Positions 1 to 8,512 of a stretch of 64,000 nucleotides of DNA are shown one piece after another. Origin of the DNA: JAGQRJ01 sp041402045. GTDB lineage: Bacteria; Planctomycetota; J058. The stretch is from positions 56,595-120,594 of the forward strand of contig JAWKSZ010000018.1 in NCBI GenBank assembly GCA_041402045.1. Reading direction: 5' to 3'. Positions within the stretch are counted from its first letter, which is position 1, and every line of letters starts with the position of its first letter. A program made the position numbers and the translations under genes. Below the pieces are notes generated by a model. That model was not told the DNA's origin. It did no database searches and worked only from the letters and a program-made list of their open reading frames with translations.

Positions 1-391
1 GCAGGGGCAAGAAGCGCAGGCGCTGGGCGTCGTCGCGGCGCACCATGCGCGCCATGACCCGCACCGAGCACGCCCCCAGGTCGAAGCGCTTGCCGTCGCG
101 GCGCGAGAGCCGCCCGCCGTAGACCGCCGCGGCTTGTCCGGACGTGCCCCAGGACACGACCAGGCCGTGGGGCACGTAGCTGCAGTAGACCGCGCGGGCG
201 GCGTTGCCCTTGCCGCCGCCGAGGTCGACCACCGCGGCCTCCTCCCCGTAGCGCTGGAGCCCGAGGCGCAGGTCCTCGCGCACCTCGGCGCGCAGGAGCG
301 GCACGAGCCGGATCGCGCCCAGGACCTGGGGGGCGCCCGGGGTCAGGCCCTGGAGCGCGGCGAGGTCGAGGGTCGTCCGCTTGCTGCTCAC
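1..391 (-). CDS. Unknown protein coupled to vWA gene (partial, C-terminus missing)
   Basis: About 130 residues are visible, beginning at GTG 391 and running off the left edge. The start overlaps the TGA of the upstream vWA gene in a GTGA arrangement (388-391), so the two are probably translationally coupled. The visible part has a strand-rich pattern, with 'GAIRLVPLL' near residue 21, 'AVVDLGGGKGNAARA' near 50 and 'LVVSWGTSGQ' near 75. It recalls the ARPP families described beside rhodanese-phosphatase and RNA-related vWA systems, but I cannot confirm that without a profile search. No catalytic motif is obvious. The coupling is seen directly; the family hint is inference. It could also be an unrelated protein that works with the vWA partner. 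Confidence 0.6.
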   Translation of the reverse strand, partial: MSSKRTTLDLAALQGLTPGAPQVLGAIRLVPLLRAEVREDLRLGLQRYGEEAAVVDLGGGKGNAARAVYCSYVPHGLVVSWGTSGQAAAVYGGRLSRRDGKRFDLGACSVRVMARMVRRDDAQRLRFLPL

Positions 392-1815
392 GCGCCCTCC
401 CCCACGAAGGCCCGGGCCCGGGCGGCGAGGTAGGCCTCGAGCTCCGCCAGGGGCGCCGAGCCGTCGACGAAGCGCGCGAAGCCCAGGAGCGTGGGCAGGT
501 CCTCGGCGTCGCGCACGCCCACGGTCGGGAGCTCGGGCCCCAGGGTCCGGGGCTCGTAGTCGTCGGCGTCGAACACCGGGTTCACGTGGACCACGGACAC
601 GCGGTGCTCGGGGTCGATCCGCGCGCGGAAGGCGTCGAGCAGGCGCGCCGCGGCCCCCGGCGGGTCGTTCTCGAACCCGTCGGAGACGATCACGACCAGC
701 TCGGGCTCCCAGGCCAGGGCCTCGAGCAGGGGGTCGGCGAGGTTCGTCGCCCCCCGGGGCTCGACGAGCAGGGCGTCCTCGCAGGGCAGCGTCCAGAACT
801 CGCGATACTCGTTCGACGCCCGGCGCAAGAGCGCGCTCGCCGCGAGGGCGACCCCCAGCGGGCGGCGGCGCTTGGCGCTGCTGCCCGAGCTGCTGTAGCT
901 GCGGTCGAGGACCGCCGCCACGCGCCCCAGCCGAGCCGGCGCCTTGTTCAGCGCGCGCCCGGCCGCCGCGTGCAGGGCGTCTGCGAACTCCGCCCGCCGC
1001 GCCTCGCGCTCGGCGTGGGGCCGCGAGAGCAGGTAGAGCGCGAGCTTGGTCAGCGGCGCCCGGGTCAGGTCGACCTCGAGGCGCCCTCCGCTGCGGGCCT
1101 GGGCCTGTTGCAGGCGCAGGCGCTCGGCCTGGGTCAGACGCGGCTCGATCTTGGCCAGGAACGTGGCCCGCGGCACGCCGTGCTTCTGGGCCAGGCCCTC
1201 GGCCACGGTGTAGGGCAGCTCGTAGAGCGCCTGCTGGCTGTAGTGCGCGCGGCGGTAGGCGTCGAGCAGCGGGTTTTGGTACGCCGCCGGCTGCCCGCGC
1301 CGGAACACGAACGCGCGCAGCTCGTCCTCGAGGTCGAGGTGCGCGTGGGCGGCGGCGGCGTTGACCTTGGCCCGGTACTTGACCGCGTCGAAGGCCGGGT
1401 CCGGGCGCCCGGCGAGGTAGTCGCGGATCGTGGCTCGGGTGCGGCGGTTGTTGACCCGCTCGCGACGCAGGCGCGCGAACAGGCGCAGCACCCGCTGCGG
1501 CGGCAGCCCGCGCAGGCAGGCGCGGATCAGCGCGTTCTCCTCCGCGCGGAAGTCGGCCGGCGTGTCGCGCCCGCTCCCCAGCAGGTTGAACACGATCTGC
1601 GCCTGGTTGAAGTGGTTGATCCCCACCGCGAGCACCCGCGCGTACAGCCGGCGGTAGTTGCCCAGGATGTACTCGTGCAGGAAGCGGATCGAGACCGCCT
1701 GCCCGTGCACGTCGCTGTAGAACTCGTCCTGCCGCGTGCAGGCGAAGCAGGCGTTCACGAACTGCACGAGGTCCTCCCGGGCCACCCGCCGCGTGCGTCC
1801 CTCCTCGGCCTTCAC
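388..1815 (-). CDS. vWA-domain protein with all-alpha N-terminus (TROVE/Ro60-like candidate)
   Basis: This 475-residue protein has two parts. Residues 1 to about 290 are helical and charged, with repeat-like segments rich in Arg and Tyr. The C-terminal part is a von Willebrand A domain with a complete metal-binding (MIDAS) set: 'DRSYS' (DxSxS) near residue 300, 'GATNLADP' near 350 and 'VIVSDGFEN' near 375. A helical-repeat region followed by a vWA domain is the architecture of bacterial Ro60/TROVE proteins, which are ring-shaped RNA binders, but the TROVE assignment is inference. Start GTG 1815 follows a strong Shine-Dalgarno (AAGGAGGG). The downstream gene overlaps by 4 bp, indicating an operon. 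A generic HEAT-vWA protein of a MoxR-type system is the main alternative. Confidence 0.75.
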   Translation of the reverse strand: MKAEEGRTRRVAREDLVQFVNACFACTRQDEFYSDVHGQAVSIRFLHEYILGNYRRLYARVLAVGINHFNQAQIVFNLLGSGRDTPADFRAEENALIRACLRGLPPQRVLRLFARLRRERVNNRRTRATIRDYLAGRPDPAFDAVKYRAKVNAAAAHAHLDLEDELRAFVFRRGQPAAYQNPLLDAYRRAHYSQQALYELPYTVAEGLAQKHGVPRATFLAKIEPRLTQAERLRLQQAQARSGGRLEVDLTRAPLTKLALYLLSRPHAEREARRAEFADALHAAAGRALNKAPARLGRVAAVLDRSYSSSGSSAKRRRPLGVALAASALLRRASNEYREFWTLPCEDALLVEPRGATNLADPLLEALAWEPELVVIVSDGFENDPPGAAARLLDAFRARIDPEHRVSVVHVNPVFDADDYEPRTLGPELPTVGVRDAEDLPTLLGFARFVDGSAPLAELEAYLAARARAFVGEGA

Positions 1816-1962
1816 GTGCGTCCCTCCTTCACGCCCGGCGCCTCGCGCAGGCGCTCGCCCCCGAGCCCCGTCTCTCCCCAGAGCGAACCTGCTGCCAGCG
1901 CTGACCGCTCCGCGGCTCGGAAAACCATGCGTCGTTCCCTTCTCCGGCGGACACGGCCCGGC

Positions 1963-2090
1963 TCCCGCGGGCGGGGATAAACCCCGCCCCTACCCCTGTG
2001 TGGGCCCACGCGCCGGGTTTGGGAGGCTCTGCCGATTCGAGCCTCGGTGGCGAAGATCGTGCCGAACACCTGTGGGGCACATCCCACCAC
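1963..2090. repeat. Dispersed palindromic repeat, family A
   Basis: This copy carries a GC-rich palindrome (GGCGGGGATAAACCCCGCC), then a conserved run reading roughly 'CCTGTG...GCGCCGG...GATTCGAGCCTCGGTGGCGAAG' and ending '...GCCGAACACCTGTGG'. Closely similar copies lie at about 40380-40490 and 40490-40610, an inverted one at about 39826-39920, and shorter pieces at 26500-26880 and 39990-40420. It appears only between genes. Function is unknown; it behaves like a non-coding interspersed repeat. Confidence 0.7.
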
Positions 2091-2108
2091 GGGCTCAGCC
2101 CCGGGGCC

Positions 2109-2521
2109 TAACGCGTCCAGCAGCGTCTTCGTCATGCGGGGCCCCCCCTCTCTCCCACGCGGCGCGTCCGGCGAGCGGCGCAGCCGGGCGCGCGAGCCCT
2201 TGGGGTGAGGGCTCTGCAGCAGCGTCTTCGTCATGCGGGCGCCCCCCCTCCTCCCACGCGGCGCGCCCGGCGAGCGGCGCAGCCGCGAGCGCGCGCAGCT
2301 GCCGGCGAAGCCGGCCGCGAGCCCCTTGGGGGTGAGCCCGGGGGCTTTGCCCCGAGGGCGAGGGGGTCTGGCAGCGTCTTCGTCATGCGGGCGCCCCCCT
2401 CCTCCCACGCGGCACGTCCGGCGAGCGGCGCAGCCGCGAGCGCGCGCGGCCGGCGAAGCCGGCCGCGAGCCCCTTGGGGGTGAGCCCGAGGGGCTTTGCC
2501 CCGAGGGCGAGGGGTCTGGGA
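2109..2521. repeat. Three direct repeats of about 105-155 bp
   Basis: Three head-to-tail copies begin near 2109, 2216 and 2369. Each opens with 'GCAGCGTCTTCGTCATGCGGG', continues through a C-rich tract and 'CCCACGCGGC', and ends with 'GAGCCC...TTGGGG' plus, in copies 2 and 3, a hairpin-like 'GGGGCTTTGCCCCGAGGGCGA'. Copies 2 and 3 also contain 'GCCGGCGAAGCCGGC'. Copy 1 lacks the middle section. The array fills most of the gap between the vWA gene and the histidine kinase. No convincing protein is encoded here. It could be expressed as a structured RNA or be inert. Confidence 0.75.
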
Positions 2522-2550
2522 CAGACCCCCTGAAAACACAGCTGCCGGAC

Positions 2551-2585
2551 CGCTTTCCGAGGGCTCTTCGAGCCCTCGGAAAGCG
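2551..2585. terminator. Perfect 15-bp hairpin
   Basis: The arms CGCTTTCCGAGGGCT and AGCCCTCGGAAAGCG pair perfectly around CTTCG. No T-run follows on the plus strand, and a gene ends on neither side, so it is either a factor-independent-like stop for repeat-derived transcripts or a structured part of a non-coding RNA. Confidence 0.5.
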
Positions 2586-2798
2586 GCCCGGGAGGAGAGG
2601 TGCGACCAGCTAGCAAAGCTTCAGAGGCGTTGTTCGGAAGTCCCACCGAAGTCCCACGGGCCATGAGCAGCGTAGCCATGGCGCGCGAACCGCGCCCGGC
2701 CTCCCTCCTCGACCCCCGCCGGCCCCTGCCTGTCGTTCGCGACGTCCCCGTGGCACCGTCCACCGCGGTCGCTACCTTACGGCTTGGAGGAATCCGTC

Positions 2799-4025
2799 GT
2801 GTCCTACACACCTCGAGAGACGGCCTTCGGTCACTTGCGCGACGTCGCGGCCGCGCTGCGCGGTCAGGGGGACGACCGTTTCGCCGCGTTCCTCGAGCAG
2901 GCCAACCTGCTGTTCGGAACCGAGTTCGGGATCGTGAGCCGGATCGAGGGCGAGGTCTACGAGGTCCAGCATTGCGCCGGCGGTGCGGGGCTCACCCCCG
3001 GCATGCGCTTCACCCTGGGCCGCACCTACTGCTCGCTGACCCTCGAGGCCGGGGACCTGGTCTCGATCCACGCCATGGGTCAGGGACCCCACGCCACGCA
3101 CCCCTGCTACGCCGACCACGCGCTGGAGACGGCTCATCGGGATCCCGCTCACGGTGCGCGGCGCGCCTACGGGACCCTCAACTTCTCGGCGCGCGCCGCG
3201 CGGGACGAGGCCTGGAGCGAGGCCGAGTGCTGCCTGGTGCGGATCCTGGCCTCCCTGGTCGAGGCCAGCCTCGAGGCGCGGGACCTCGAGGACCGGGTCG
3301 CGGGGGCCACGACCTCCCTCGAGCGCACGTCGCGCGCGCTGGACGCCTCCAACCGCGAGCTGGAGCGCTTCGCCCTGGTCGCCGCCCACGACCTCCAGGC
3401 GCCGCTGCGCACGGTGAGCTCGTTCTCCAAGCTCCTCTCCGAGCGCTACGGCGACCGGCTCGACGCCACCGCGCAGACCTGGCTCGGCTTCATGCAGCAG
3501 GCCTCCACCCGCATGCAGACCCTGGTGCGTGACCTGCTCAGCTACTCGCGGCTGGGCGCCAAGGAGTTGGCGCAGGTCGAGGTGAACCTCGAGCACTGCC
3601 TGCTGCGGGTCACCCATGAACTGCGCGACGCGATCGCTCGGGCCCAGGCAGAGGTCACCTACGACCCGCTGCCGAGCGTCGTGGGCGACGGGGACGCGCT
3701 GCAGGTGGCGTTCCTGGCCCTGATCCACAACGTCCTGGCCTACGCTGGCGACGCCCCCCCGCGAGCGCACGTGAGCGCGACCCGCGACGGCGCGCGCTGG
3801 GTCGTGGCCGTCGCCGACGAGGGCCTGGGGATCGAGCCCGAGTTCCAGGCCGAGGTGTTCGAGCCCTTCCGCCGCCTGCACACCCCGGAGGCGATCCCCG
3901 GCAGCGGCCTGGGGCTGCCCACGGTGCGCCGAGTCGCCGAGGCCCACGGAGGCGAGGCCTGGCTCGAGTCGCACCCCGGACGCGGGACCACCGTGTTCCT
4001 CGCGCTCCCCGCCTTCGAGGGCTGA
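2799..4025 (+). CDS. Sensor histidine kinase with GAF-like input domain
   Basis: This 408-residue protein has no membrane segment and is predicted to be cytoplasmic. Residues about 15-165 look like a GAF sensory domain. A helical linker follows, then HisKA with the phospho-acceptor in 'VAAHDLQAPLR' near 195, and a HATPase with N box 'LIHNVLAY', G1 'DEGLGIEPE', F box 'FEPFRRL' and G2 'GSGLGLPTV'. The architecture resembles bacteriophytochrome-type or light/redox kinases of the 'AHDLQxPLR' group. GTG 2799 is chosen because GGAGG at 2786-2790 sits 8 bases upstream; a TTG at 2784 would overlap that site. No response regulator is adjacent, so the partner is unknown. The next gene follows directly. 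Confidence 0.9.
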   Translation: MSYTPRETAFGHLRDVAAALRGQGDDRFAAFLEQANLLFGTEFGIVSRIEGEVYEVQHCAGGAGLTPGMRFTLGRTYCSLTLEAGDLVSIHAMGQGPHATHPCYADHALETAHRDPAHGARRAYGTLNFSARAARDEAWSEAECCLVRILASLVEASLEARDLEDRVAGATTSLERTSRALDASNRELERFALVAAHDLQAPLRTVSSFSKLLSERYGDRLDATAQTWLGFMQQASTRMQTLVRDLLSYSRLGAKELAQVEVNLEHCLLRVTHELRDAIARAQAEVTYDPLPSVVGDGDALQVAFLALIHNVLAYAGDAPPRAHVSATRDGARWVVAVADEGLGIEPEFQAEVFEPFRRLHTPEAIPGSGLGLPTVRRVAEAHGGEAWLESHPGRGTTVFLALPAFEG

Positions 4026-4328
4026 GTGCGCCCCGCCACCGCCCTCGCCCTGGCCGCCCTCGCGCTGAACCTGGCGACCGCCGCGCTCTACGCGTGGGAC
4101 AAGCGCGCCGCGCGCCTGCAGCGCTGGCGCGTCTCGGAGCGCACGCTCCTCGGCGCGGCGCTCCTCGGCGGCTGGCCCGGGGCGTGGGCGAGCATGTCCC
4201 TCGTGCGCCACAAGACGCAGAAGCGCTCGTTCCGCCTGCGCCTCGCGGCGATCACGGGGGTGTGGCTGCTCGCCCTCGGCGCCTTCGCGTGGCTGCGCTT
4301 CGCGCCGGCCGACGCGTGGCCGTACTGA
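4026..4328 (+). CDS. DUF1294 small membrane protein
   Basis: This 100-residue protein starts at GTG 4026, the base right after the kinase stop codon. It has the DUF1294 signature: 'AWDKRAA' near residue 23, 'RVSERTLL', 'GGWPGAW', then 'RHKTQKRSFR' between hydrophobic segments. Three membrane segments are visible (residues about 5-22, 39-58 and 75-92). The family's biochemical role is not established; some members fuse this domain to a cold-shock or zinc domain. Abutment with the kinase suggests co-transcription. Confidence 0.88.
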   Translation: MRPATALALAALALNLATAALYAWDKRAARLQRWRVSERTLLGAALLGGWPGAWASMSLVRHKTQKRSFRLRLAAITGVWLLALGAFAWLRFAPADAWPY

Positions 4329-4749
4329 GCCGCGCCCGTCGGTCGCCAGACACCTGGCCGGCGCGAGCGACCCTGTCGCGGCGGTGCGCGGCGGACCCTG
4401 TGGCGGCGGTGCGGAGGCGGAGCGAGGGTCTCGAACCCTCGAGGCGTGCAGGTGCGTCGCGCCCTCTGCGGTAAAGAGCATTTGCCCGCCTCGCGCGGCG
4501 GTGACGCGCGCCTCTCGAGGCGCAGTGTGCGCGCAGCGCACGCGCACGCTCGGTCTCTTTCGCGGTCGCTTCACGGCGTGCGGCGCGCGCACGAACTCGC
4601 GGGCGTTGCGTCTCGCCGCCGCGCGCGGCGTGGGCGCTGAGACGCGCAACTCGCACGCAACGCCGCCTTACGGCTCTTCTTGGTTTCTTCTCGAACTTGC
4701 TCGCACGAACCGCAGAGAGGCGGGGCTATTGGCGACACGAGGAGGAACC
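4329..4749. other. Gene-free CpG-rich gap
   Basis: No supportable gene lies here. The stretch 4440-4660 is unusually dense in CG/GC dinucleotides, and one piece (4423-4439) on the minus strand resembles a tRNA T-arm, but no full cloverleaf forms. The last 20 bases hold the Shine-Dalgarno (GGAGGAA) of the next gene. Confidence 0.5.
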
Positions 4750-5925
4750 GTGACCCGCCGCGCTCGCACGCACCGCTCTCAGGCTCGCGCCGACGTCGCC
4801 CCCCGCGTCGCCCCCGCGTCCTGGCAGGCGCTGGGCGCGTTGGGCGCCGGGGTGGCGCTGGCCTTCGGCCTCGGCCTGGTGAGCGGGCGCGCGCTCGAGC
4901 CGGCGCCCGAGCTCGCGGACGCGCCGAGCGGCGCGGCGCGGGTCGCGCCCAGCGCCGCGCGCGTCGCGCCCCGCGAGCCCGTCGCGATCCGAGCCCCGCG
5001 CGCACGAGGACGCGCAGGGCTGCGAGGAGGCGGAGCCGACCGCCGCCGCGCCCCGGTCGCCGACAGCGAATGCGACGCGTTCGACGAGCAGCTGCTCACC
5101 GCGCGTGAGCTCGTGGCGCGGGGCCCGGCCGCGACCCTCGCGGCCCTGCGCAGCGGCGACCGCGACGCCCTGGCCTGGATCAGCGGCGAGCTGGTCGAGG
5201 CCCCGGCCAACCTCTGCGCGCCGGAGCTGATCGAGGGGCTGCGCGCCCTGGCCGCCGACCCCAGCCTGGAGGAGGGGCGGCGGGTCCTGGCCCTCGAGCT
5301 CCTGAGCAGCTCCCCCGCCGCCGACGCCGGCGCGGTCGAGACCCTGGGCGAGCTGGCGGGGCGCGACGCCGACCGCGGGCTGCGCGGCGTGGCCCTCGAC
5401 GCGCTGTGCGCGCTGGCCGCGAGCCGCGAGGACCTGCGCGCGCCGCTGCGCGCCGCGCTGCTCGCGGGCGCGGAGGGCGCGGGCGACGCGGCGCAGCGCG
5501 CCACCGCGCTCGGGACCGTCACCAGTCACGGCGCCAGCGCGAGCGAGCTGGAGGCGATCGCGCGGCACCTCGACGACGGCGACGCCGGGGTGCGCGCGGC
5601 CGCGGCCGCGGCCCTCGCGGACAGCGACGCCAGCGGGCGCGCGCGCGTGCTCGCTGCCCTCGAGCGGACCCTCGAGCGCGAGGCCGACGCCGACGCCGCG
5701 CGGGCGGCCCTGGCCACCGCGCTGCAGGTGGCGCGCGGCGACGCCGACGCCGTGCTGGCGCGGCTGGCCAGCGCCCCCGCCGTCCTGAACCACCGGGACC
5801 TGCAGCAGCAGGTCCTCGACTATCGCCGTGCCCTCGGCGCAGGGGAGACCGACCCGGTCCGGATCCTGCGCGCGCGCGCGGACCTCGTCCACCACCGGTC
5901 GATGCAGCGCGATCACGCCGAGTGA
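4750..5925 (+). CDS. Membrane-anchored HEAT-like repeat protein
   Basis: This 391-residue protein starts at GTG 4750 behind GAGGAGGAA. It has a short basic N-terminus, one hydrophobic segment (residues about 27-47, 'ALGALGAGVALAFGLGL') and a low-complexity Ala/Pro/Arg linker to about 105. From about 115 onward it is a run of Ala/Leu/Asp-rich helices, with units such as 'LDDGDAGVRAAAAAALADSD' that resemble HEAT repeats. No catalytic motif is seen. Such proteins usually scaffold partners; facing outward is likely given the single N-terminal anchor. The next gene, a secreted amidase, begins 47 bases downstream, so a joint envelope role is possible but unproven. Confidence 0.75.
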   Translation: MTRRARTHRSQARADVAPRVAPASWQALGALGAGVALAFGLGLVSGRALEPAPELADAPSGAARVAPSAARVAPREPVAIRAPRARGRAGLRGGGADRRRAPVADSECDAFDEQLLTARELVARGPAATLAALRSGDRDALAWISGELVEAPANLCAPELIEGLRALAADPSLEEGRRVLALELLSSSPAADAGAVETLGELAGRDADRGLRGVALDALCALAASREDLRAPLRAALLAGAEGAGDAAQRATALGTVTSHGASASELEAIARHLDDGDAGVRAAAAAALADSDASGRARVLAALERTLEREADADAARAALATALQVARGDADAVLARLASAPAVLNHRDLQQQVLDYRRALGAGETDPVRILRARADLVHHRSMQRDHAE

Positions 5926-5972
5926 GCGCGCTGGAGGCACGACCGACGTTTCGATTGCAGGAAGGAAGGCCC

Positions 5973-7529
5973 ATGGTGCCCCCCCGTTTGCTCCCGTGCT
6001 TCGTCGCTGCGGCCGCGTCGCTGCTCCTCGCCCCGAGCGCCCTCGCCGCGCCGCGGCCCACGATCTACCAGCGCCCGGCGGCGCGCGGGAACTACACCCC
6101 GTCCAGCCGCTCGTTCATAAACAAGGTCGTGATCCACAAGGCGCAGGGCGCCAACGCCTCGGGCTGGTTCGCGAACCCCGCGGCCAACGCCAGCGCGCAC
6201 TACGACGTGCACCAGAGCGGCGCGATCTACCAGAGCGTGCAGGACGACGACATCGCCTGGCACGCGGGCAACTCCGCGATCAACCGCGCCTCGATCGGGA
6301 TCGAGCACGGCGGCTTCGCCGAGCGCGCCGACACCACCGACGCCCAGTACCGCAACTCGGCCCGGCTCACCGCCTACCTCTGCTCGCGCTACCGGATTCC
6401 GATCGACCGCGCGCACCTGATCGGCCACTCCGAGGTCCCGCACCCCCGGCTGGCCGGGGTGTTCGGCGGCTCCAGCCGGCACACCGACCCGGGGCGCCAC
6501 TGGAACTGGACCCACTACCTGAACCTGATCCGCGCTTACTCCAACGGCACCGCGCCGCCCTCGAACCCGGGCCCGGTCGGCCAGCCGACCCTGCGCCAGG
6601 GCGACCGCGGCCCCGCGGTGGCCGAGCTGCAGAACAAGCTGCGCGCCAAGGGCTTCGACCCGGGCCCCAGCGACGGCGTGTTCGGCCCCAACACCGCGGC
6701 CAAGGTCCGCGCGTTCCAGGCGAGCCGCGGGCTGACCGTCGACGGGATCGTCGGACCCCAGACCTGGGGCGCCCTCGGCCAGGGCAGCGCCCCGGCGCCG
6801 GCCCCGGCGCCCGCCCCGTCGGGCGACCCCGTGCTGCGCGTCGGCTCCCGCGGCGCCGCGGTCACCACCCTGCAGAACCTGCTGCGCTCCCGCGGCTTCG
6901 ACCCGGGTCCCAGCGACGGCAGCTTCGGCCCCGCCACCCTCTCCGCCGTGCGTCGCTTCCAATCCGCCCGCGGCCTGACCGTCGACGGCGTCGTCGGGCC
7001 TCAGACCTGGGGCGCCCTGCGCTCGGGCGGCGCGGCCCCGGCCCCCGCCCCGGCTCCGGCCCCCGCCCCGGCGCCGGCGGGTGACCCCACCCTGCGCGTC
7101 GGCGCCCGCGGCCCCGCGGTCACGACGCTGCAGAACCTGCTGCGCACCCGCGGCTTCGACCCCGGCCCCAGCGACGGCAGCTTCGGCCCCGCCACCCTCG
7201 CCGCCGTGCGCCGCTTCCAGTCCGCCCGCGGCCTGACGGTCGACGGGATCGTCGGCCCCCAGACCTGGGGCGCCCTGCGCAGCGGCGGGAGCGCCGCCCC
7301 GGCGCCTGCCCCGACCCCCATGACCGGTCCGGTGCTGCGCCTCGGGGCGCGCGGCAATGACGTGGTCCGCCTGCAGAACGCGCTGCGCTCCAAGGGCTTC
7401 GATCCGGGTCCCAGCGACGGCAGCTTCGGCCCGGCCACCCTCGCCGCCGTGCGCCGCTTCCAGTCCGCCCGCGGGCTGGCCGTCGACGGCGTCGTCGGCC
7501 CCCAGACCTGGGCCGCCCTCGGCCGTTAG
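5973..7529 (+). CDS. Secreted N-acetylmuramoyl-L-alanine amidase with four PG-binding repeats
   Basis: This 518-residue protein is predicted to cut the amide bond between muramic acid and the peptide stem. It starts at ATG 5973 after AGGAAGG. A signal peptide ends near 'SALAAP'. The Amidase_2 domain (about 27-195) keeps the zinc ligands: His in 'VVIHKAQ', His in 'LIGHSEV' and the 'HTDPGRHW' segment. Four PG_binding_1 modules follow, each with 'GFDPGPSDG', 'FGP.T', 'VRAFQ/VRRFQSARGL' and 'VDG.VGPQTWGAL', joined by Pro/Ala linkers. Modules 2-4 are nearly identical, also at DNA level, which points to recent internal duplication. It probably remodels or degrades peptidoglycan outside the cytoplasmic membrane. 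Confidence 0.93.
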   Translation: MVPPRLLPCFVAAAASLLLAPSALAAPRPTIYQRPAARGNYTPSSRSFINKVVIHKAQGANASGWFANPAANASAHYDVHQSGAIYQSVQDDDIAWHAGNSAINRASIGIEHGGFAERADTTDAQYRNSARLTAYLCSRYRIPIDRAHLIGHSEVPHPRLAGVFGGSSRHTDPGRHWNWTHYLNLIRAYSNGTAPPSNPGPVGQPTLRQGDRGPAVAELQNKLRAKGFDPGPSDGVFGPNTAAKVRAFQASRGLTVDGIVGPQTWGALGQGSAPAPAPAPAPSGDPVLRVGSRGAAVTTLQNLLRSRGFDPGPSDGSFGPATLSAVRRFQSARGLTVDGVVGPQTWGALRSGGAAPAPAPAPAPAPAPAGDPTLRVGARGPAVTTLQNLLRTRGFDPGPSDGSFGPATLAAVRRFQSARGLTVDGIVGPQTWGALRSGGSAAPAPAPTPMTGPVLRLGARGNDVVRLQNALRSKGFDPGPSDGSFGPATLAAVRRFQSARGLAVDGVVGPQTWAALGR

Positions 7530-7553
7530 TCCAGCCTCCCCCCCTCGCGGCGC

Positions 7554-7583
7554 GCGTCGGCCTGGTCCGGCGCGCGCCGACGC
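7554..7583. terminator. Hairpin after amidase gene
   Basis: GCGTCGGC (7554-7561) pairs with GCCGACGC (7576-7583) around a 14-base loop, 25 bases past the amidase stop. There is no T-run. It is a weak candidate stop signal. Confidence 0.35.
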
Positions 7584-7635
7584 ATGTACTCCCGTCGCGA
7601 CGTGAGGCTGGCGGAGGAGGCGCCGGCGTGTCACG

Positions 7636-8031
7636 TTGCTCCTGGTGAACACGTCCGCACGCCGTGCCTGGACCCTGACGCTGCCGAGCCTCGTCGCTCT
7701 GGCGCTGACCCTGCTCACCTTCTTCGGGACCTCGACCGGCGTCCCCGCCGCCACCGCGCGCGGGCCCGTCGCCAGCGCGCCCCGCGTGACCCTCGCCCCG
7801 CCGCACCGCGGCGACCCGGGCGAACGACTCCAGCCCACCGAGCCCCTGGGCTGGGAGCAGACGCTCCTCGAGGACGACCTCGACGTCGAGGACCGGCTCG
7901 CCGGCCTCGCCGCGGATCGGCTCGCTCCGGCGCCCTGCGCTCCGCGCTGGACCGCCGGGGTCGCCCAGCCGCCTCAGGCGCCCCACGGCGCCCGCCGCCC
8001 CGCCCTCCCGCGCGCGCCGCCCGCGGCCTGA
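7636..8031 (+). CDS. Small hypothetical protein with N-terminal membrane/signal segment
   Basis: This 131-residue reading frame starts at TTG 7636 (or GTG 7645). A good GGAGGAGG lies at 7613-7620, somewhat far upstream. Residues about 11-30 are hydrophobic ('LTLPSLVALALTLLTFFG'). The rest is Pro/Ala/Arg/Asp-rich without recognisable motifs, including 'LGWEQTLLEDDLDVEDRLAGL'. Its reality rests mainly on the signal-like N-terminus. The roughly 240 bases after it (8032-8268) show nothing recognisable. Confidence 0.42.
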   Translation: MLLVNTSARRAWTLTLPSLVALALTLLTFFGTSTGVPAATARGPVASAPRVTLAPPHRGDPGERLQPTEPLGWEQTLLEDDLDVEDRLAGLAADRLAPAPCAPRWTAGVAQPPQAPHGARRPALPRAPPAA

Positions 8032-8268
8032 GCGCTTCCCCTCCGCGACGCCCGGTCGGCCCCCGGCTCTAAGCCGGCCTCCCGTCCCCGCTGAGCGGAC
8101 GCTCCCTCGGGGCGCCCTGCGCCTCCTCCCGTCCTGAACGGCCGCGCCCGAGCACGTGCTCCCGCGCCGCCCCACCGAGCTCGCGCCCCGCCTCGCGGGG
8201 GCCCTCGGCCGGGGCCCCGACCGCACCCAACGCTTCGCCGCGGGGCAGCCCCCCGCCCTGGAGGCACC

Positions 8269-8448
8269 ATGACCCAACCCAACGTCCCTCAGACCCTGAC
8301 CCGCCCCGCCCCGACCGCCGCCCCGGAGGAGAACTCGGGGAAGCCCGAGCTCGGGCTGATCGTGACCGTGCTCGTGCTCTGGAGCCCGCTCGTGATCTCC
8401 GTCGTCCTCGGCGTGATCGCGCTCGCGCTCATGATCTTCAAGCACTGA
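8269..8448 (+). CDS. 59-residue single-span membrane protein
   Basis: ATG 8269 sits behind GGAGGCACC. The first 27 residues are polar and Pro-rich. Residues about 28-55 form one long hydrophobic helix ('LIVTVLVLWSPLVISVVLGV...') and the protein ends 'MIFKH'. No family is recognised. Its position just before the antiporter gene suggests, but does not prove, a small regulatory or assembly role. Confidence 0.6.
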   Translation: MTQPNVPQTLTRPAPTAAPEENSGKPELGLIVTVLVLWSPLVISVVLGVIALALMIFKH

Positions 8449-8512
8449 GCGCTGCGCGGGTCGGCTTCTTCGACGTGACCCGATCCCGCGCCCGCGTTCC
8501 CGGGTAACGTCG

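Noticed and set aside
4415..4500. tRNA-like stretch: minus strand has a good T-arm (GAGGG-TTCGAGA-CCCTC) at 4423-4439 and partial D-arm-like sequence.
   Set aside because: The acceptor stem pairs for at most five of seven positions, the candidate anticodon loop lacks U33, and no CCA end fits. Could be a decayed tRNA but not a supportable gene.
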